Below, in pieces: positions 43,509 to 55,041 of a DNA stretch of 64,000 nt. Source of the stretch: Ariolimax columbianus. Taxonomy: Eukaryota > Mollusca > Gastropoda > Stylommatophora > Arionidae. The notes under the pieces were generated by a model. The model saw nothing but the letters and a program-made list of their open reading frames with translations. It made no database searches and was not told the origin of the DNA. The stretch covers positions 88,431,704 to 88,495,703 of the forward strand of contig JAVGWX010000002.1 in NCBI GenBank assembly GCA_036924085.1, read 5' to 3'. Within the stretch, counting starts at the first letter, position 1, and each line of letters opens with the position of its first letter. A program made the translations under genes and the position numbers.

Positions 43509-43897
43509 GGTGACTTGTGACTTTCAGTGTGTGATTATGAAGATAATTTTTTAGCCCGGCACCGGCATTTGCATGTGCTTCGAACATGGGTAGCTTTACT
43601 GCTTCTGTTATTTCTGCTGCCCATCTTTTGTGTGGTCGGCTCTTGGATTTGTATCCATTTATCTGGATAGCATTATTTTATACGGGATACTATCTGGCGT
43701 TCGGTGCGTCACGTGGCCGAATTTTTTAGTTTGCTGTCTCTTGGTGAGGTCTAGTACTGATTTTGAATCTACTTGTCTCCTAATATCTTCGTTTCTGATT
43801 CTATCCATTCTTGATACTCTAAGCATTCTTTTTCAGGCATCTCACATTTGTTTACCTTTACTTACATCGCTATTTATGTGGTATTTATGTCCTAACA
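43509..43897. other. Unassigned spacer
   Basis: T-rich plus strand; nothing is recognised. Confidence 0.4.
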
Positions 43898-44020
43898 TCT
43901 TCTTTATATCGTGTTTATGTCCCTCCTAACTTATTTATATCGTGTTTATGTCCCTCCTAACTTCTTTATATCGTGTTTATGCCTCTTCTAACATCTTCTT
44001 TATATCGTACTTCTGTCTTT
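43898..44020. repeat. 31-bp tandem repeat, about 3.5 copies
   Basis: The unit contains TTTATATCGTGTTTATGTCC plus CTCCTAACTT. The copies become diverged towards 44020. Confidence 0.8.
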
Positions 44021-44567
44021 CCCAAGATTGTTATTTATATTGCATTTATTTTCTTTTTGTTGTTATATTTGTGTGTGAATCTCTTTGTTGTGTCTACCAT
44101 TTGTTATTTGCTCTCTATTCCTCTCGTATATCCATCCATCGCAATTCAAACTCTTAAGTCGACAGAAACTAACACCCATTTCCTCCTCTGACCCCCCCCC
44201 CCCCTCCCCCAAATCAAAGACTGGCTTCAACGTCGTTTCCCATGATTCAATCTGTTTTCCTCCCCCGCACCCTCCGCCCCTCCACCCCCCCCCTTTCGTC
44301 ACACCAAACAAAAAAATCATAACAACACCGATCACATCCGGGTTCAAAAGTGACCTTTGACACTTGCCCTTGTCTTGACAAAACGTCTTCGGCTTCAGCT
44401 GCAATTGCCTGGACTAGTGACGTAGTCGTTGACGTCATTGAAATGCTTCCTGTCTGGATTTGTCAATCGATTCTGTTGGCTTTCACACAATCTGTCCTAT
44501 GTGCCTCTCCCACTGTGTCTCTCTTTGTATTTCTTTCTCTCTCTATCTCTCTCTCGTATGTATGTAT

Positions 44568-44577
<10 letters not shown>
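44021..44577. other. Unassigned stretch with C runs and CT-rich sequence
   Basis: C runs lie at 44192-44212 and 44283-44293, and a TCTC/TATG simple tract lies at 44515-44575. No gene is seen. Confidence 0.45.

Positions 44578-44625
<48 letters not shown>
44578..44625. repeat. (TA)n microsatellite
   Basis: A pure TA run. Confidence 0.95.
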
Positions 44626-44745
44626 GAGGTTGATAGGGCTGCCATAAGTCATCAGAATACTATGGACCCAAAAAAAAAAAGATCTAAGGATGCAAACATT
44701 TGATAATAGCTGGGCATAGAGGAAAACTCGTTCATACATTTAATC

Positions 44746-44991
44746 ATGAACAGAAAATTAAAATACGTTGGCCACATCAAAAGACGCAACGGTCATGAGA
44801 GAACGGTAATGGAAGTTATGGTGCCAGGCGTGAGAGACAGAGGCAGATCAAGAAGGCGATGGCACAAAGATGTCAAGGTATGCTTGGGCATGACTCTGGA
44901 GCAGGCTGGGCGTTTGGCAAGAAATCGAGTTTCTTTCAGACGTGGTGTGATGGGAGCGACGTTCAGTAAATGACATCGTCTATGATGAGTG

Positions 44992-45061
<70 letters not shown>

Positions 45062-45905
45062 CGTTTGTGATAAACCTGTCATCTATTTTAACCGTTTTTA
45101 TAACAAACTTCCGATTTGCAGATGATATTGATGTATTGACAGGCACAGAAAAGGAACTCCAGGAGTTGATTGGTAGATTGGATAGAGCGGCCCAGAGTTT
45201 TGGTATGGAAATAGATACAGATTAATCAAAGCTCATGACTAATAACATAAATCTGTAATCGAGGCAAATGGGCAGGAACTTGAGGTGGTACAACGTTTCA
45301 AATATATGGGATCATTGATCAGTAAAGAGGGATCGCAGCCAGAGGTAATTGCAAGAATAGCACAAACAACAGCGGCGCTTACTCGGCTGAAACCTATATG
45401 ACAAGACAAGCGGCTCGACCTCGGCATAAAAATTAGACTATTGCGCTCTTTGGTGATCTCAATATTTATGTATGCCTGCGAGACCTGTACCATTACAGCA
45501 GATATCCAGGGCAGAATACATGCAATGGAAATGAGGTGCTATAGAAAACTCCTAAATGTGACATATAAAGATCGTGTCACGAACGTAGAAATCCAACAGA
45601 GAGTTGAAAATGCTATTGGTTTTTTGAAGATCTGTTCACAACAATCAAAAGACGAAAGATGGCCTGCTGCGGGCACGTCGCGAGGTCCAGCGGAATTCCC
45701 AACTCGATACTCTTTGGTTATGTACCGGGACAGAGAAGGCGAGGTCGTCCAAGGAAGAGGTGGGGGGACAACATCACTGAGTGGTCAAGCCTTCGTCCCG
45801 ATGAGATAAGACAGGCGGCGGCAGAGAAAAATGGTTCGGGATTTTGGGAGTGTCTTCAAGAGTGCCCCAACGACCTGATGGGTTACATGATGAACTGAAC
45901 TGAAC
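44746..45905 (+). pseudogene. LINE C-terminal pieces (L2/RTE-like) around a (TA)n run
   Basis: Two parts are seen. 44746-44970 encodes a C-terminal tail: RKLKYVGHIKRRNGHERTVM, RDRGRSRRRWHKDVKVCLGM, ARNRVSFRRGVMGATFSK then stop. After a TA run (44995-45058), 45120-45900 encodes, in broken frames, the palm and downstream parts of another copy: ADDIDVLTGTEKELQELIGR, LDRAAQSFGMEI, RSLVISIFMYACETCTITAD, RIHAMEMRCYRKLLNVTYKD, KMACCGHVARSSGIPNSILF, GQRRRGRPRKRWGDNITEWS. It ends in a TGAAC repeat tail (45890-45905). The catalytic Asp pair is at the very edge (45120-45128). The two parts have different tails, so they are separate insertions. Confidence 0.78.
44995..45058. repeat. (TA)n microsatellite
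   Basis: A pure TA run between two LINE pieces. Confidence 0.95.
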
Positions 45906-47208
45906 TGAGATATATTAATTCGATCGCTTTGAGAGTCGAATACCTTACCTCTCGACAACATCACTCATGTGTGATCGATGTGTCACGGAGTTATTGCAAA
46001 CCTGACAGGGCCCAAGCTCTCCAAGGCGATGTGATTATTGACCCGTGTGTACATTCCCAACCCCAACAACCAAAAAATGGCATTGTCAGCCCACTGGGCG
46101 TAGGGCGCCAATTTCGTCACGTTCAGTCGTGTGCGCTGGACCGTGGGGAAATACAACACATGGTAACCGAAGCACTGTCACAAATAGCCGAAGACCATGC
46201 CAGGGTAATTGAATTGAAAAATACCACAAAATGAAGGAACTAACGAATTCAAATGCAAAACCACAACACGTTTCAGTGGACAGGCGTGCAATTCGTCAAC
46301 TAGTTTGAATTCCAGTGAAATTCGTGTCCTAGTTGCACCGATAATGGACGTATAGACGAGAACAAGGGCAAACCGCGGCTTGAAAGGCGCCATCTTGGTG
46401 CGGTTCTTAATTGAATCTGGAACATTAAGCTTGAAAACCAAGCTCATAACTTCTTTTCCACGCTGTCCTTACTTTTGCTTAAATGTAATAATAATAGACT
46501 TATGTGATCGCATTGGACTGTACATTACAATGATGGCACAACAGGCTCAGCCGGACCAAGGGTACATCTGGGAGATGAGTCGGCTATGGGGGCTTTGAGC
46601 GTTCTGTTCTTTCTGGTGGCTCGCGATCTCTGATCCTCGGCGGTGATTTTACGTTCTGCTATCTGAGCGGTGTAAGAGTCATTCCATTATTTATGTAGAC
46701 TTTTAAAAGCCAAAATTAAATAAAACGGCTTCTTGTGATGGTTATTATCAGTCTCAAGAGAAATTACCTGGCACTGTCTGGTCAATGTTTTGATGGTTTC
46801 GGGGAAAAACAAAACATGCTGAAAAAAAATCCACGACAAAAACAAGGAAATTGAGTGTTAAAAAAAAAAATTAAGGAGACTTCAGCTGGAGAAAGGGATG
46901 GGGTGGTGGGGAGGGGGGGGGAAGGAGAACTGATATTTGGGTAGATAAATGAAGAGAGATATACGGCTAAAGAGATGGAGAGATAGAGAGAGATGGAACG
47001 ATTTTTGAATAGAGAAATGGAGAGAGAGATAGATGGCTATACAGATAGACAGAGTGACGGAGACAATGAGAGAGAGAGTGTGATGGAGAGAGATATAGAG
47101 TCTTGCAATATGAAGAATCGAAATTTCTTAAAAAGTGGCAAAATAAAACAAAGAGTAATCAGGCTTTTTAAATATTCTCCTCATTACTGTGTAGTATTGA
47201 AAATAAAC
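45906..47208. other. Unassigned stretch with a GA-rich end
   Basis: A 101-codon open frame at 45929-46234 (VEYLTSRQHHSCVIDVSR...) has no motif I know. 46905-46925 is G-rich, and 46940-47100 is rich in GAGA/GATA. No gene can be supported. Confidence 0.4.
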
Positions 47209-47275
47209 AAAGAATTGATGAATAGAATTGATGAATAGAATTGATGAATAGAATTGATGAATAGAATTGATTCAT
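47209..47275. repeat. 15-bp tandem repeat, about 4.5 copies
   Basis: The unit is GAATTGATGAATAGA. It lies 90 bases upstream of the LINE A2 insertion point. Confidence 0.9.
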
Positions 47276-47366
47276 TTGAAGTGTAGATAAGCAGAAGAAT
47301 GAGGGCTGCCTTCTTGAAAGAAAAAAGTAACAAATAAGGAAGTGTGATAAATTAGAAGTGACAAGG

Positions 47367-50300
47367 AGAAAACGCACCTCAACAATAATCATAAATTCTC
47401 AATCAGAGGATACCAGACCTTCCGTCTCGATAGAGAAGGCCACAAAGGAGGGGTCCTGATACTGACCAGAAACTGCATACCGAGTAGCGCGGTACCTGTC
47501 AGTCACACCGGACAAGCAGAAATTGTAGGAGTTGACATAATGGCTCAAGAGACGAAGCTCCGCATTTTCAATCTGTACGGACCACCAAATAGAGACCTAT
47601 CGTTCTCGAGTATGGAGGTCAGAGACTCCAACTGCATAGTAGTTGGAGATTTCAACAGCCACTCGGAGAGATGGGGATACTCTGACACAGACAGCAGAGG
47701 TGACGAAGTGGAAGATTGGGAGATAGATACAAATCTCTCCCTAATCAATAGGCCGGAGGATAGCCCTAGCTTCTACTCAAGAACATGGCATACCACCTCG
47801 ACTCCAGATTTGGCCTTCTCCACACAGGACATACACCACAAAATAGACCGTCAGGTGCTAAACCAACTGGCAGGTAGCGACCACAGGCCGATCAGGCTAA
47901 ACATTGACACGGAAGTAGGCCCACAGGAAACAAAATCGCTCCCACGTTGGAATTACAAACGAGCCGACTGGGACAGATTTGCAATCCTGACAGATGGGCT
48001 GTGTGAAACCATCAACACACGAAACAACAAAATGAAGCCCATGGTGGAAAGCCTAAGCAAGGAAATAATGCAAGCCGCCACTGAAACCATCCCAAGAGGA
48101 GCTAGGAAAAACTATAAGCCCTACTGGAATGATGAGTTGCAGAAAGCGGAAGATGCAGTAACAAATGCTAGGAACATGGCAGAGCGAGAACAATCTATGG
48201 AGGCAAACATCGCCCTCAAAGCCGCCACGGCGAAATACAAATACACTCTCAAGCAAACAGAAAGAGAAAGCTGGAAAAACAAAACGGAAAGCCTAAACCT
48301 GGACAAAGACGGGAAGAACAAGCTATGGAAGCTAGTCAGAGCCATGAACGACGAAACCCCGTCAAACAAACATATTACCATCAAGCAGGGCGAAAACTTG
48401 CTCACAGGTAAGAAAGCCGCAAACGCTTTAGTCGATCACTATGCCAGAGCAAACCACATCGAGGTCCCTGCAGATAAGCATACAGACATTAGCGAAGAGC
48501 TAAAGGGGCACGACAACATCAATACGGCACCTGAAGAGCACATGATGGCCAAATTAACAATTAGCGAAATGGAAGAGGCTATGAGAACATTAAAGAAAAG
48601 GAAATCTCCCGGAAAAGGCGGGATAACAAACGAAATGCTGATGGGGCTGGGCCAAACAACGAAGAGGAAACTTATATCGGTCCTGAACCAAAGCTGAAAA
48701 AGGGGAATTGTACCCCAGGCATGGAAAGACGCAATACTGGTACCAGTACCAAAAACAGGAAAGGAAAAAACAGATTCAAATGGATACAGGCCCATCAGCC
48801 TACTGAGCTGTGTCGGCAAGCTGATGGAACGTATGATAAACACCAGACTGATGTGGTATCTGGAAGAAAAACGAATACTAATTCCACAGCAAGCCGGCTT
48901 TAGACAGCACAGATCCACTGAGGACCAGGTCATCCTCATAGCCCAGGATATAGAAGATGCCTACCAGGCACAGAAACACACAGTAGCTGTTTGGGTGGAT
49001 CTGGAAAATGCATTTGACAAAGTCTGGAAAGACGGACTTAGAGTCGAGCTAAGAAGAAGTGACGTTTGTGGGAAAATGTACAAGTGGATCAACCTCTACC
49101 TCAAACAAAGAACGGCCAGAGTCCAAGTACAAGGGCAGATGAGCAAAAAGGTGACACTCGAGCAGAGAGTACCCCAAGGGGGAGTACTGTCACCCACAAT
49201 CTTCCTGGTATATATAAACGACATTACAGAGAATTAACCAAGGAGAGTCCATAGCTCAATGTTTGCAGACGATCTGGCTATGTGGACCTCTGAAAAGAAT
49301 CTCACCATAGCAAGAAATCGGATGCAGACGGCCCTAACATCGCTGGAAGAGTGGGCGAACTCATGGCTGGTCAAAATAAACGAGGAGAAAACCACATGCA
49401 CAATATTCTCGCTTTCATTAAAACCCCAAAATACCAAATTAAGTCTAAATGGCAAATTCCTGCAGCCAAACGACAACCCAACCTATCTGGGAGTCACATT
49501 TGATCAGCGCATGACATGGAAAAGTCAGATTGAGAGAAACCGAATGAGAGCCAGAGAAAGAATGGCAATCATGAGGAAACTTGCTGGCACAAGCTGGGGA
49601 GCAGACGAAGGCATACTAAAGAAACTGTACACTGGAAGAGTGAGACCAGTTCTCGAGTATGGCATCGCGGCATGGATAACAGCAGCAAAGGCGAACTTCG
49701 ATAAAGTTAGCAAACTCCAAAACCAAGCCATGAGAGTTATAACAGGAGGCATGAAGTCAACGCCAATTGTAGATCTTGAAAAGATTACAAAACTGCAATC
49801 CATGACCGATAGAAGAGACTGCAGAGCCCAGCTGCAGTCAGAGAAACTCCGAAGACTGACTGACCATCCAATGCACCAAAGACTAAACAATTTGGGAAAT
49901 GGGAATCTAAAGCGGAGAAACTTTGCAGAAATAGCCAAAGCAAAGATGCACGAAGATCCCATAAACGCACTAACAACACCAAAACCCATCACTACTGTAC
50001 GAAAACCTACCTGGAGGCAGGATATATTTCCAGAGGTGGTAGAAAAAATACCAGGTATTGGAAACAAAAACTGCCAGACTGAAAAAGAAAGAAGAGATAC
50101 TACCCTAAGCTTCATCTCGAAAAGCTACCCAAGCATGGACTGGACCCATGCATACACCGACGGTTCTGTAACAAACACTACACAGAACGGAGGGGCAGGA
50201 GCATTCCTGAACCTACCAAATGGCAGACAAATAACACTGTCATTCGCTACTGGTAAGTACACAAGCAATTTCAGAGCGGAGGCAGAGGAACTGAGGGCGG

Positions 50301-50968
50301 CTGTAGAAGAAATGGTGACACACAATGAAAATGAAAGCCATATAGTCCTGCTTACAGATGCTCTCGCCGTAGTCACAGCGCTAAAAAGCCAGAAAAACAC
50401 TGAGCTTAATGACTTAAGAGCAGCACTCTGCAAACTGTGCCAGCAGTCCGCACCAAAAAGGGTAGTGGTACAGTGGGTCCCATCACACTGCAACATCCAA
50501 GGCAACGAGGAGGAAGACAGACTGGCAAAAGAAGGTGCAAGACTACCACAAACAGATACTAGTATGACGTACGAAGAGTCAAAACGGCTTATCAAAGCCA
50601 GATACATGACCAAATGGGAAACCGAACATACTGGTTACCAAAAAACGATGCCTATTACCAGTTGAACCGAAGAGAGCAGGTCGTTGTCTTCAGACTTCGC
50701 ACTGGCCACAATAGACTGAGGTACCACCTATTCAACAAACTGAAGATAGGTGGTACCGACGAATGCCCGTGCGGTACTGGTAAAATGACCGCTGAACATC
50801 TGCTGCAGAACTGCTCGACATACGAGGATCAGAGAGAGCAGATGTGGCCATCACCAGTGGAACTGCAAGACAAGCTCTATGGCAGTGGCGACAGCCTCAG
50901 GATGACCGCCGCTTTTTTCGAAAAAATAATGGTTACTGTCTGACTGCGTACGAAGAAGAAGAAGAAAA
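47367..50968 (+). pseudogene. LINE A2: best preserved I-like LINE (EN end, RT, RNase H, knuckle)
   Basis: About 3.6 kb is bounded by the 13-bp TSD AGAAGTGACAAGG (47354-47366 and 50969-50981). It begins inside the endonuclease at KTHLNNNHKFSIRGY, so the first endonuclease motifs are missing, but GDFNSHSERWG (47648-47680) and SDHRPI (47877-47894) are present. RT motifs: KKRKSPGKGGITNEM, NGYRPISLLSCVGKL (48778-48822), VWVDLENAFDKVWK (48989-49030), PQGGVLSPTIF, FADDLAMW (49262-49285). RNase H: YTDGS (50155-50169), FRAEAEEL, LLTDAL, NEEEDRLAKEG (50502-50534). Knuckle: CPCGTGKMTAEHLLQNC (C-x-C-x8-H-x4-C, 50765-50815). A GAA tail follows. Only three lesions are obvious: a stop near 48696 (TGA), a stop near 49235, and a frameshift near 50638. 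Confidence 0.93.
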
Positions 50969-50981
50969 AGAAGTGACAAGG

Positions 50982-51369
50982 GAATTGACAAACAGTACGA
51001 GAGTACGACAATTAAGATATAAGTGGTTTCACATTAAAACCGTAACAGTGGGATAGAAATGAGATAAACCATGCCTTTGCATTACAACATGTTAACGTGG
51101 TGGCTAAGGATGTCAAAGAGTGTAGTGCACGTACCATCACGACGAAACACATGACGTTATAATTGTAGTTAAAAAATGGTCGCCTCACAGTTGACATGAA
51201 TCAAAGGAAAGTAGCGTTCTGATATCCATTTTTCGAGCAGCGAAGGGGAGGGATACCTATAGGAATTCATACGCGAATAAAGAGCCAGTACGGTGATGCA
51301 TCCCTTTCACTCAGTCAGTCGGTGATTTTCCTTTGCGAGGCCGTCAATTGCTGTAAACGACTCTGGGGG
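50982..51369. other. Unassigned spacer
   Basis: Nothing is recognised. Confidence 0.4.
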
Positions 51370-51790
51370 TCACTTCTCGGTGTGCCTGACTAGGTTGTGA
51401 ACTGGCTGTCACAGAACTCACGCTATTTTGGAACTTCATACTCCACTTATACACATGCTGTATGTTCCTTTGTAGAAAATGCTCATGAGTCATGTCAGTG
51501 TCACAGACACATTCATCTATGTGTTCTATTCTTAGTTCGCTGAACCGATCGTATCTCAGTTTACTGTCTATTGAGCTGGTAATATGTCTTATTTGGTTAA
51601 TGACCTATGTGCTTTGCTTCCCCCTTGTTTCTGTATCCACACCTTTGAAAACCACCTGACCTCTTCATACGTTATGTCTGCATCAGATTGAGGTAACTTT
51701 CCACTCTCTCTTCACAGTCTGTCAGCCACTTCATTGCCGAAAAATATGCAATGGAATGGAATTCACTGCATAACAACGCTATTGAATCAG
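51370..51790 (-). pseudogene. LINE RNase H C-terminal remnant
   Basis: On the minus strand: QWIPFHCIFFGNEVADRL (51720-51775, the 'QW.P.HC...GNE.AD.L' RNase H motif), then KLPQSDADITYEEVRW (51670-51720), followed by a decayed segment with DILPAQ. It resembles the part after RNase H in LINE A (LPQ.DTSMTYEESKR) and LINE B, but is much more degraded. Confidence 0.65.
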
Positions 51791-52077
51791 TGATCAAGAC
51801 GCTGAGTAGCGATGCGGTGGTCAGCGACCCACAGCTGATTGCTAACGTCACGGTCAGCGACCCAAAACTGCTAAGACTCTTCTACACCTCCACGCGGTGA
51901 TTCTGTATAACAGGCTGCAACAGAACAGACTGGCTAAGTAGAAGGGATCGAAAAGGGAAGACAACCTAGTACTAAACAAAATGCCTGCTACGTCGGATGT
52001 GTCAGACCGAATGGTGGAAATATCGCAGCCAAGCTGTAAACCACGACACAACGTATTCCGTCTTCCGGACTACATTC
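51791..52077 (+). mobile_element. SINE-like family B (copy B6), 3'-truncated
   Basis: It starts TGATCAAGACGCTGAGTAGC, carries CTACACCTCCACGCGGTGAT, CTAAGTAGAAGGGATCGAAA and CATACA-free core sequence to CTTCCGGACTACATTC, then stops where a mariner derivative begins. The GAA tail is missing, so a later rearrangement removed it. Confidence 0.82.
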
Positions 52078-52482
52078 ACAAAAGTGTGTCGAAGACAACA
52101 GTGACGAACTGGAGAACTATGTTTAAGATCTTTCGTTAACTCACGTCCTTTTTAAACGTCGTTGACCTGTTATTTACTGTTCTTTTCGACACACTTTTTT
52201 AAAATCATACACTGCCTGCATTCTGCGACGAATGTCAACAGGTCGACATCCTGCAGTTGTTAAAAAACGAATCACCGCTTGTTGATCAACTCTGGCCGGA
52301 TTCCGTTTCACACACGCCACGATTTCAACGATCTGCTGAGAAACTATTGAGTCGGAGCAGAATGCAGTTTTGCCAACTTGACGGTTGGTATATGCTGTTT
52401 ACACCAGAAGTGGCGTCATCGTGCACATCGTACGTATTTCCACTTGTTGCAGTTTGGTCCGGTTTCATTTGAACACCCCTCG
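52078..52482 (-). mobile_element. Mariner-derived snapback relic
   Basis: In + coordinates, 52078-52129 matches mariner positions 8671-8716 in direct orientation (CAAAAGTGTGT.GAAGACAA). From 52130 to 52482 the sequence is the complement of the mariner 5' end, up to the terminal CGAGGGGTGTTCAAATGAAA. The same mariner segment thus occurs twice head to head at 52078-52200, as in a foldback. No transposase can be made. The TA at the outer end is lost (CA). Confidence 0.78.
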
Positions 52483-52687
52483 CAGAACGTAGATTTATAA
52501 TTCTGCTGTGAACTGCTCGTTTTTCTTCATTTTCCCAGGAACCTTTAGGATTATATGAGAAAGTCTTGCAACCATATATGGCACATACAATATATTCTCT
52601 GATCAGTTGGATGTTCGCCTTCTGACTTGTGTTGTTCATGCTTGAGCCTCAATAGTTCACAAGAATAAAGTGATTTAAATGAAAACA
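52483..52687. other. Unassigned spacer
   Basis: Nothing is recognised. Confidence 0.4.
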
Positions 52688-52795
52688 GTGGGGATGGCGT
52701 TGGCTAGTGGTTAAGTGACACGGATCACAAGCAGAAGGTGCTGGGTTCGATCCCCATCACTGCACCGGCCGTTACCCCAGGGAAGCTAACCCTTT
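52688..52795 (+). mobile_element. tRNA-derived SINE (type C, copy C3), 3'-truncated
   Basis: It has an A-box-like TTGGCTAGTGGTTAAGTG and a B-box-like GGGTTCGATCCCC, which is closer to the tRNA consensus than in C1. It stops after the GGCCGTTACCCCAGGGAAGC region and runs straight into SINE-like copy B7. Confidence 0.85.
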
Positions 52796-53436
52796 GCTTT
52801 GCAAGTAGCAGAATGTAGTCAGTCCAACGGAGTGCGATGTGTCGTAGCTTACAGCTTGACGGCTGTATTTGCACCTTTCGGTACGAAACATCCGACTTCA
52901 ATATGACATTAAGGGGTACCGGGCTTAGCCTTCCCTCTTCTATCCTTTCCCCTTAGCCAGTCTGCACTGTCGCGGCCTTTTATCCAGGATCACTGGGTGG
53001 AGGCGGAGAATAGATTTACCAACTCACGATCTCTGGCCCTGACGCTAGTAGTCAGCTTTGGGTCGCTGACCCTGACGCTAGCAGTCAGCTTTGGGTCGCT
53101 GACCCTGACGCTAGCAGTCAGCTTTGGGTCGCTGACCCTGACGCTAGCAGTCAGCTTTGGGTCGCTGACCCTGACGCTAGCAGTCAGCTTTGGGTCGCTG
53201 ACCCTGACGCTAGCAGTCAGCTTTGGGTCGCTGGCCCTGACGCTAGCAGTCAGCTTTGGGTCGCTGGCCCTGACGCTAGCAGTCAGCTTTGGGTCGCTGA
53301 CCCTGACGCTAGCAGTCAGCTTTGGGTCGCTGGCCCTGACGCTAGCAGTCAGCTTTGGGTCGTTGACCCTGACGCTAGCAGTCAGCTTTGGGTCGCTGAC
53401 CACTATAGCACATGCACTGCTCAGCATCTTGATCCC
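52796..53436 (-). mobile_element. SINE-like family B (copy B7) with an internal 33-bp expansion
   Basis: In + coordinates it starts within the element (TTGCAAGTAGCAGAATGTAG), runs through GTATTTGCACCTTTCGGTAC and ACATCCGACTTCAATATGAC, enters the 33-bp array (53034-53396) and leaves at TGACCACTATAGCACATGCA and CTCAGCATCTTGATCCC. All other copies have this 33-bp segment once, so the element length has nearly doubled. Confidence 0.9.
53034..53396. repeat. 33-bp minisatellite, 11 copies, inside SINE-like copy B7
   Basis: The unit is TGACCCTGACGCTAGCAGTC plus AGCTTTGGGTCGC. Units differ mainly at CTGACCC versus CTGGCCC, in the order G, A, A, A, A, A, G, G, A, G, A. Both strands are open because 33 is a multiple of three; this has no coding meaning. 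Confidence 0.95.
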
Positions 53437-53559
53437 GTAAATGCATTTGAGAATGAGTGTCTGAGAAGACCGTTAAACTGGGGGCAATTTATAACCAATA
53501 AGTGATCACGGATGCAGCAGACTCATATTTGGCTTCTTGCATCATATCCCTTATAGGGA

Positions 53560-53860
53560 TGGAAGGAGGGGGGGGGGCGGAGGGGGAGATTAAGCATGAG
53601 TAGGACTCTATTCTGCCTCCAAGTGGCGGCTCTTGAAATAGTTGCAGCCATGGCATCCTGGCTAAGGGATTGGGGATTGAAGAGGGTACGCAGAACAGTT
53701 CACAAAAATGCCGCGCAGAAATTGGATGTGTTTGGCTGAACGGCGCAAATTTTGCAGCCTCCTTGAAAGTTGCAACACAGTGTCACAAACGTCTTTTTCA
53801 TGAATGTTGAAGAAGAAAAAGAAAAAGACGAAGAAGAAGAAGAAGAAGAAGTAGAAGGGA
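53560..53860 (+). mobile_element. SINE-like family B, diverged copy (B8), preceded by a G-rich tract
   Basis: 53568-53588 is G-rich. From about 53655 the sequence follows family B loosely: CATCCTGGCTAAGGGATTGG, AAAAATGCCGCGCAGAAATT, GGCTGAACGGCGCAAATTTT. It ends in a long GAA-rich tail (53805-53860). It is the most diverged copy, hence probably the oldest. Confidence 0.65.
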
Positions 53861-53934
53861 ACAAGAAGACGATCACCAACAAAAGAATGAGATAACTCAC
53901 CAATCCACAATATGTTTCATCACTCATTACGAAA

Positions 53935-54180
53935 CAACGGGGGACATATATAGGACATGTTTTTGGAATGGACAGCAACATACTCCAACTACATGCTCTT
54001 ATATGGTCATTATCTGGCAGCAGCAAAAGAGAAAGACCGAAAGAAACACTCCACAGAATAATCGTCAGAGAGGGCTCCACGATGCGCTTGAACTAGATAC
54101 ATGACCTGAAAAAAGTGGAATGACACAGATCAAACTGGAGAGTACTGGTTTCTGCCTAATGTAACAGGTTTGACACGTAA
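53935..54180 (+). pseudogene. LINE C-terminal fragment
   Basis: One frame reads GHVFGMDSNILQLHALIWSL, SGSSKRERPKETLHRIIVRE, GSTMRLN, then LKKVE and a segment like 'DRS.WR..V.AL'. This is the 'GHVLRMD.. ... RGRP..TWRR....E' tail of a common animal LINE. No RT is attached. Confidence 0.75.
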
Positions 54181-54195
54181 AGAGCATAGATAGAC

Positions 54196-54973
54196 AAACA
54201 AACAGACAAACATACATACAGATATATAGATAGATAGATAGATGGTTACATGGATAGATACACAGATAGATACACAGATAGATAGATAGATAGATATATT
54301 GTAAGATAGATAGATAGATAGATTGTAAGATAGATAGATTGTAAGATAGATAGTAAGATAAGATAAGATAGGTACATTTTATAGGTAGGTAGGTAGATAC
54401 ATTTTATAGGTAGGTAGGTAGATACATTTTATAGGTAGGTAGGTAGATACATTTTATAGGTAGGTAGGTAGATACATTTTATAGATATGATAGGATATGA
54501 TATGATTGGGTTGGATTGGATAGGATGTATATGATAGGATATGATACGCCAGGATTGGATTAAATATGATAGGATATAGATAGAATAGAATGGATAGGAT
54601 AGGATATAATATAAATGATATTATTATAGGATGGATAGTATAGGATGGATAGGATAAGATAGAATAGGATATAATAAGAAAGATAGGATAGGATAGGAAA
54701 GGATTGATAAGATATGATTTATAGGATTTGATTTATAGGATATATAGGATTGGATGGATAGGATTTATAAGATAGGATTTATAGGATATATATGATTGAA
54801 TGGATAGGATAGGATTGGATTTATAGGATGGATATGGTAGATAGGATGGATAGGATAGATATGATGGATAAGATAAGATGGGATAGATAAGATAAGATAT
54901 AATATATAATCTATAAGATATATATGATAGATAAGATAGATATGATAGATATATTAGATACGATAGATAAGAT

Positions 54974-55041
<68 letters not shown>

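Noticed and set aside
45929..46234. 101-codon open frame as a host exon
   Set aside because: No motif, no repeat relation and no splice context that I could support. Left as unassigned.
52997..53440. About 145-codon open frames on both strands as real genes
   Set aside because: They are produced by the 33-bp array within a SINE-like element. Both strands being open is expected from a stop-free unit.
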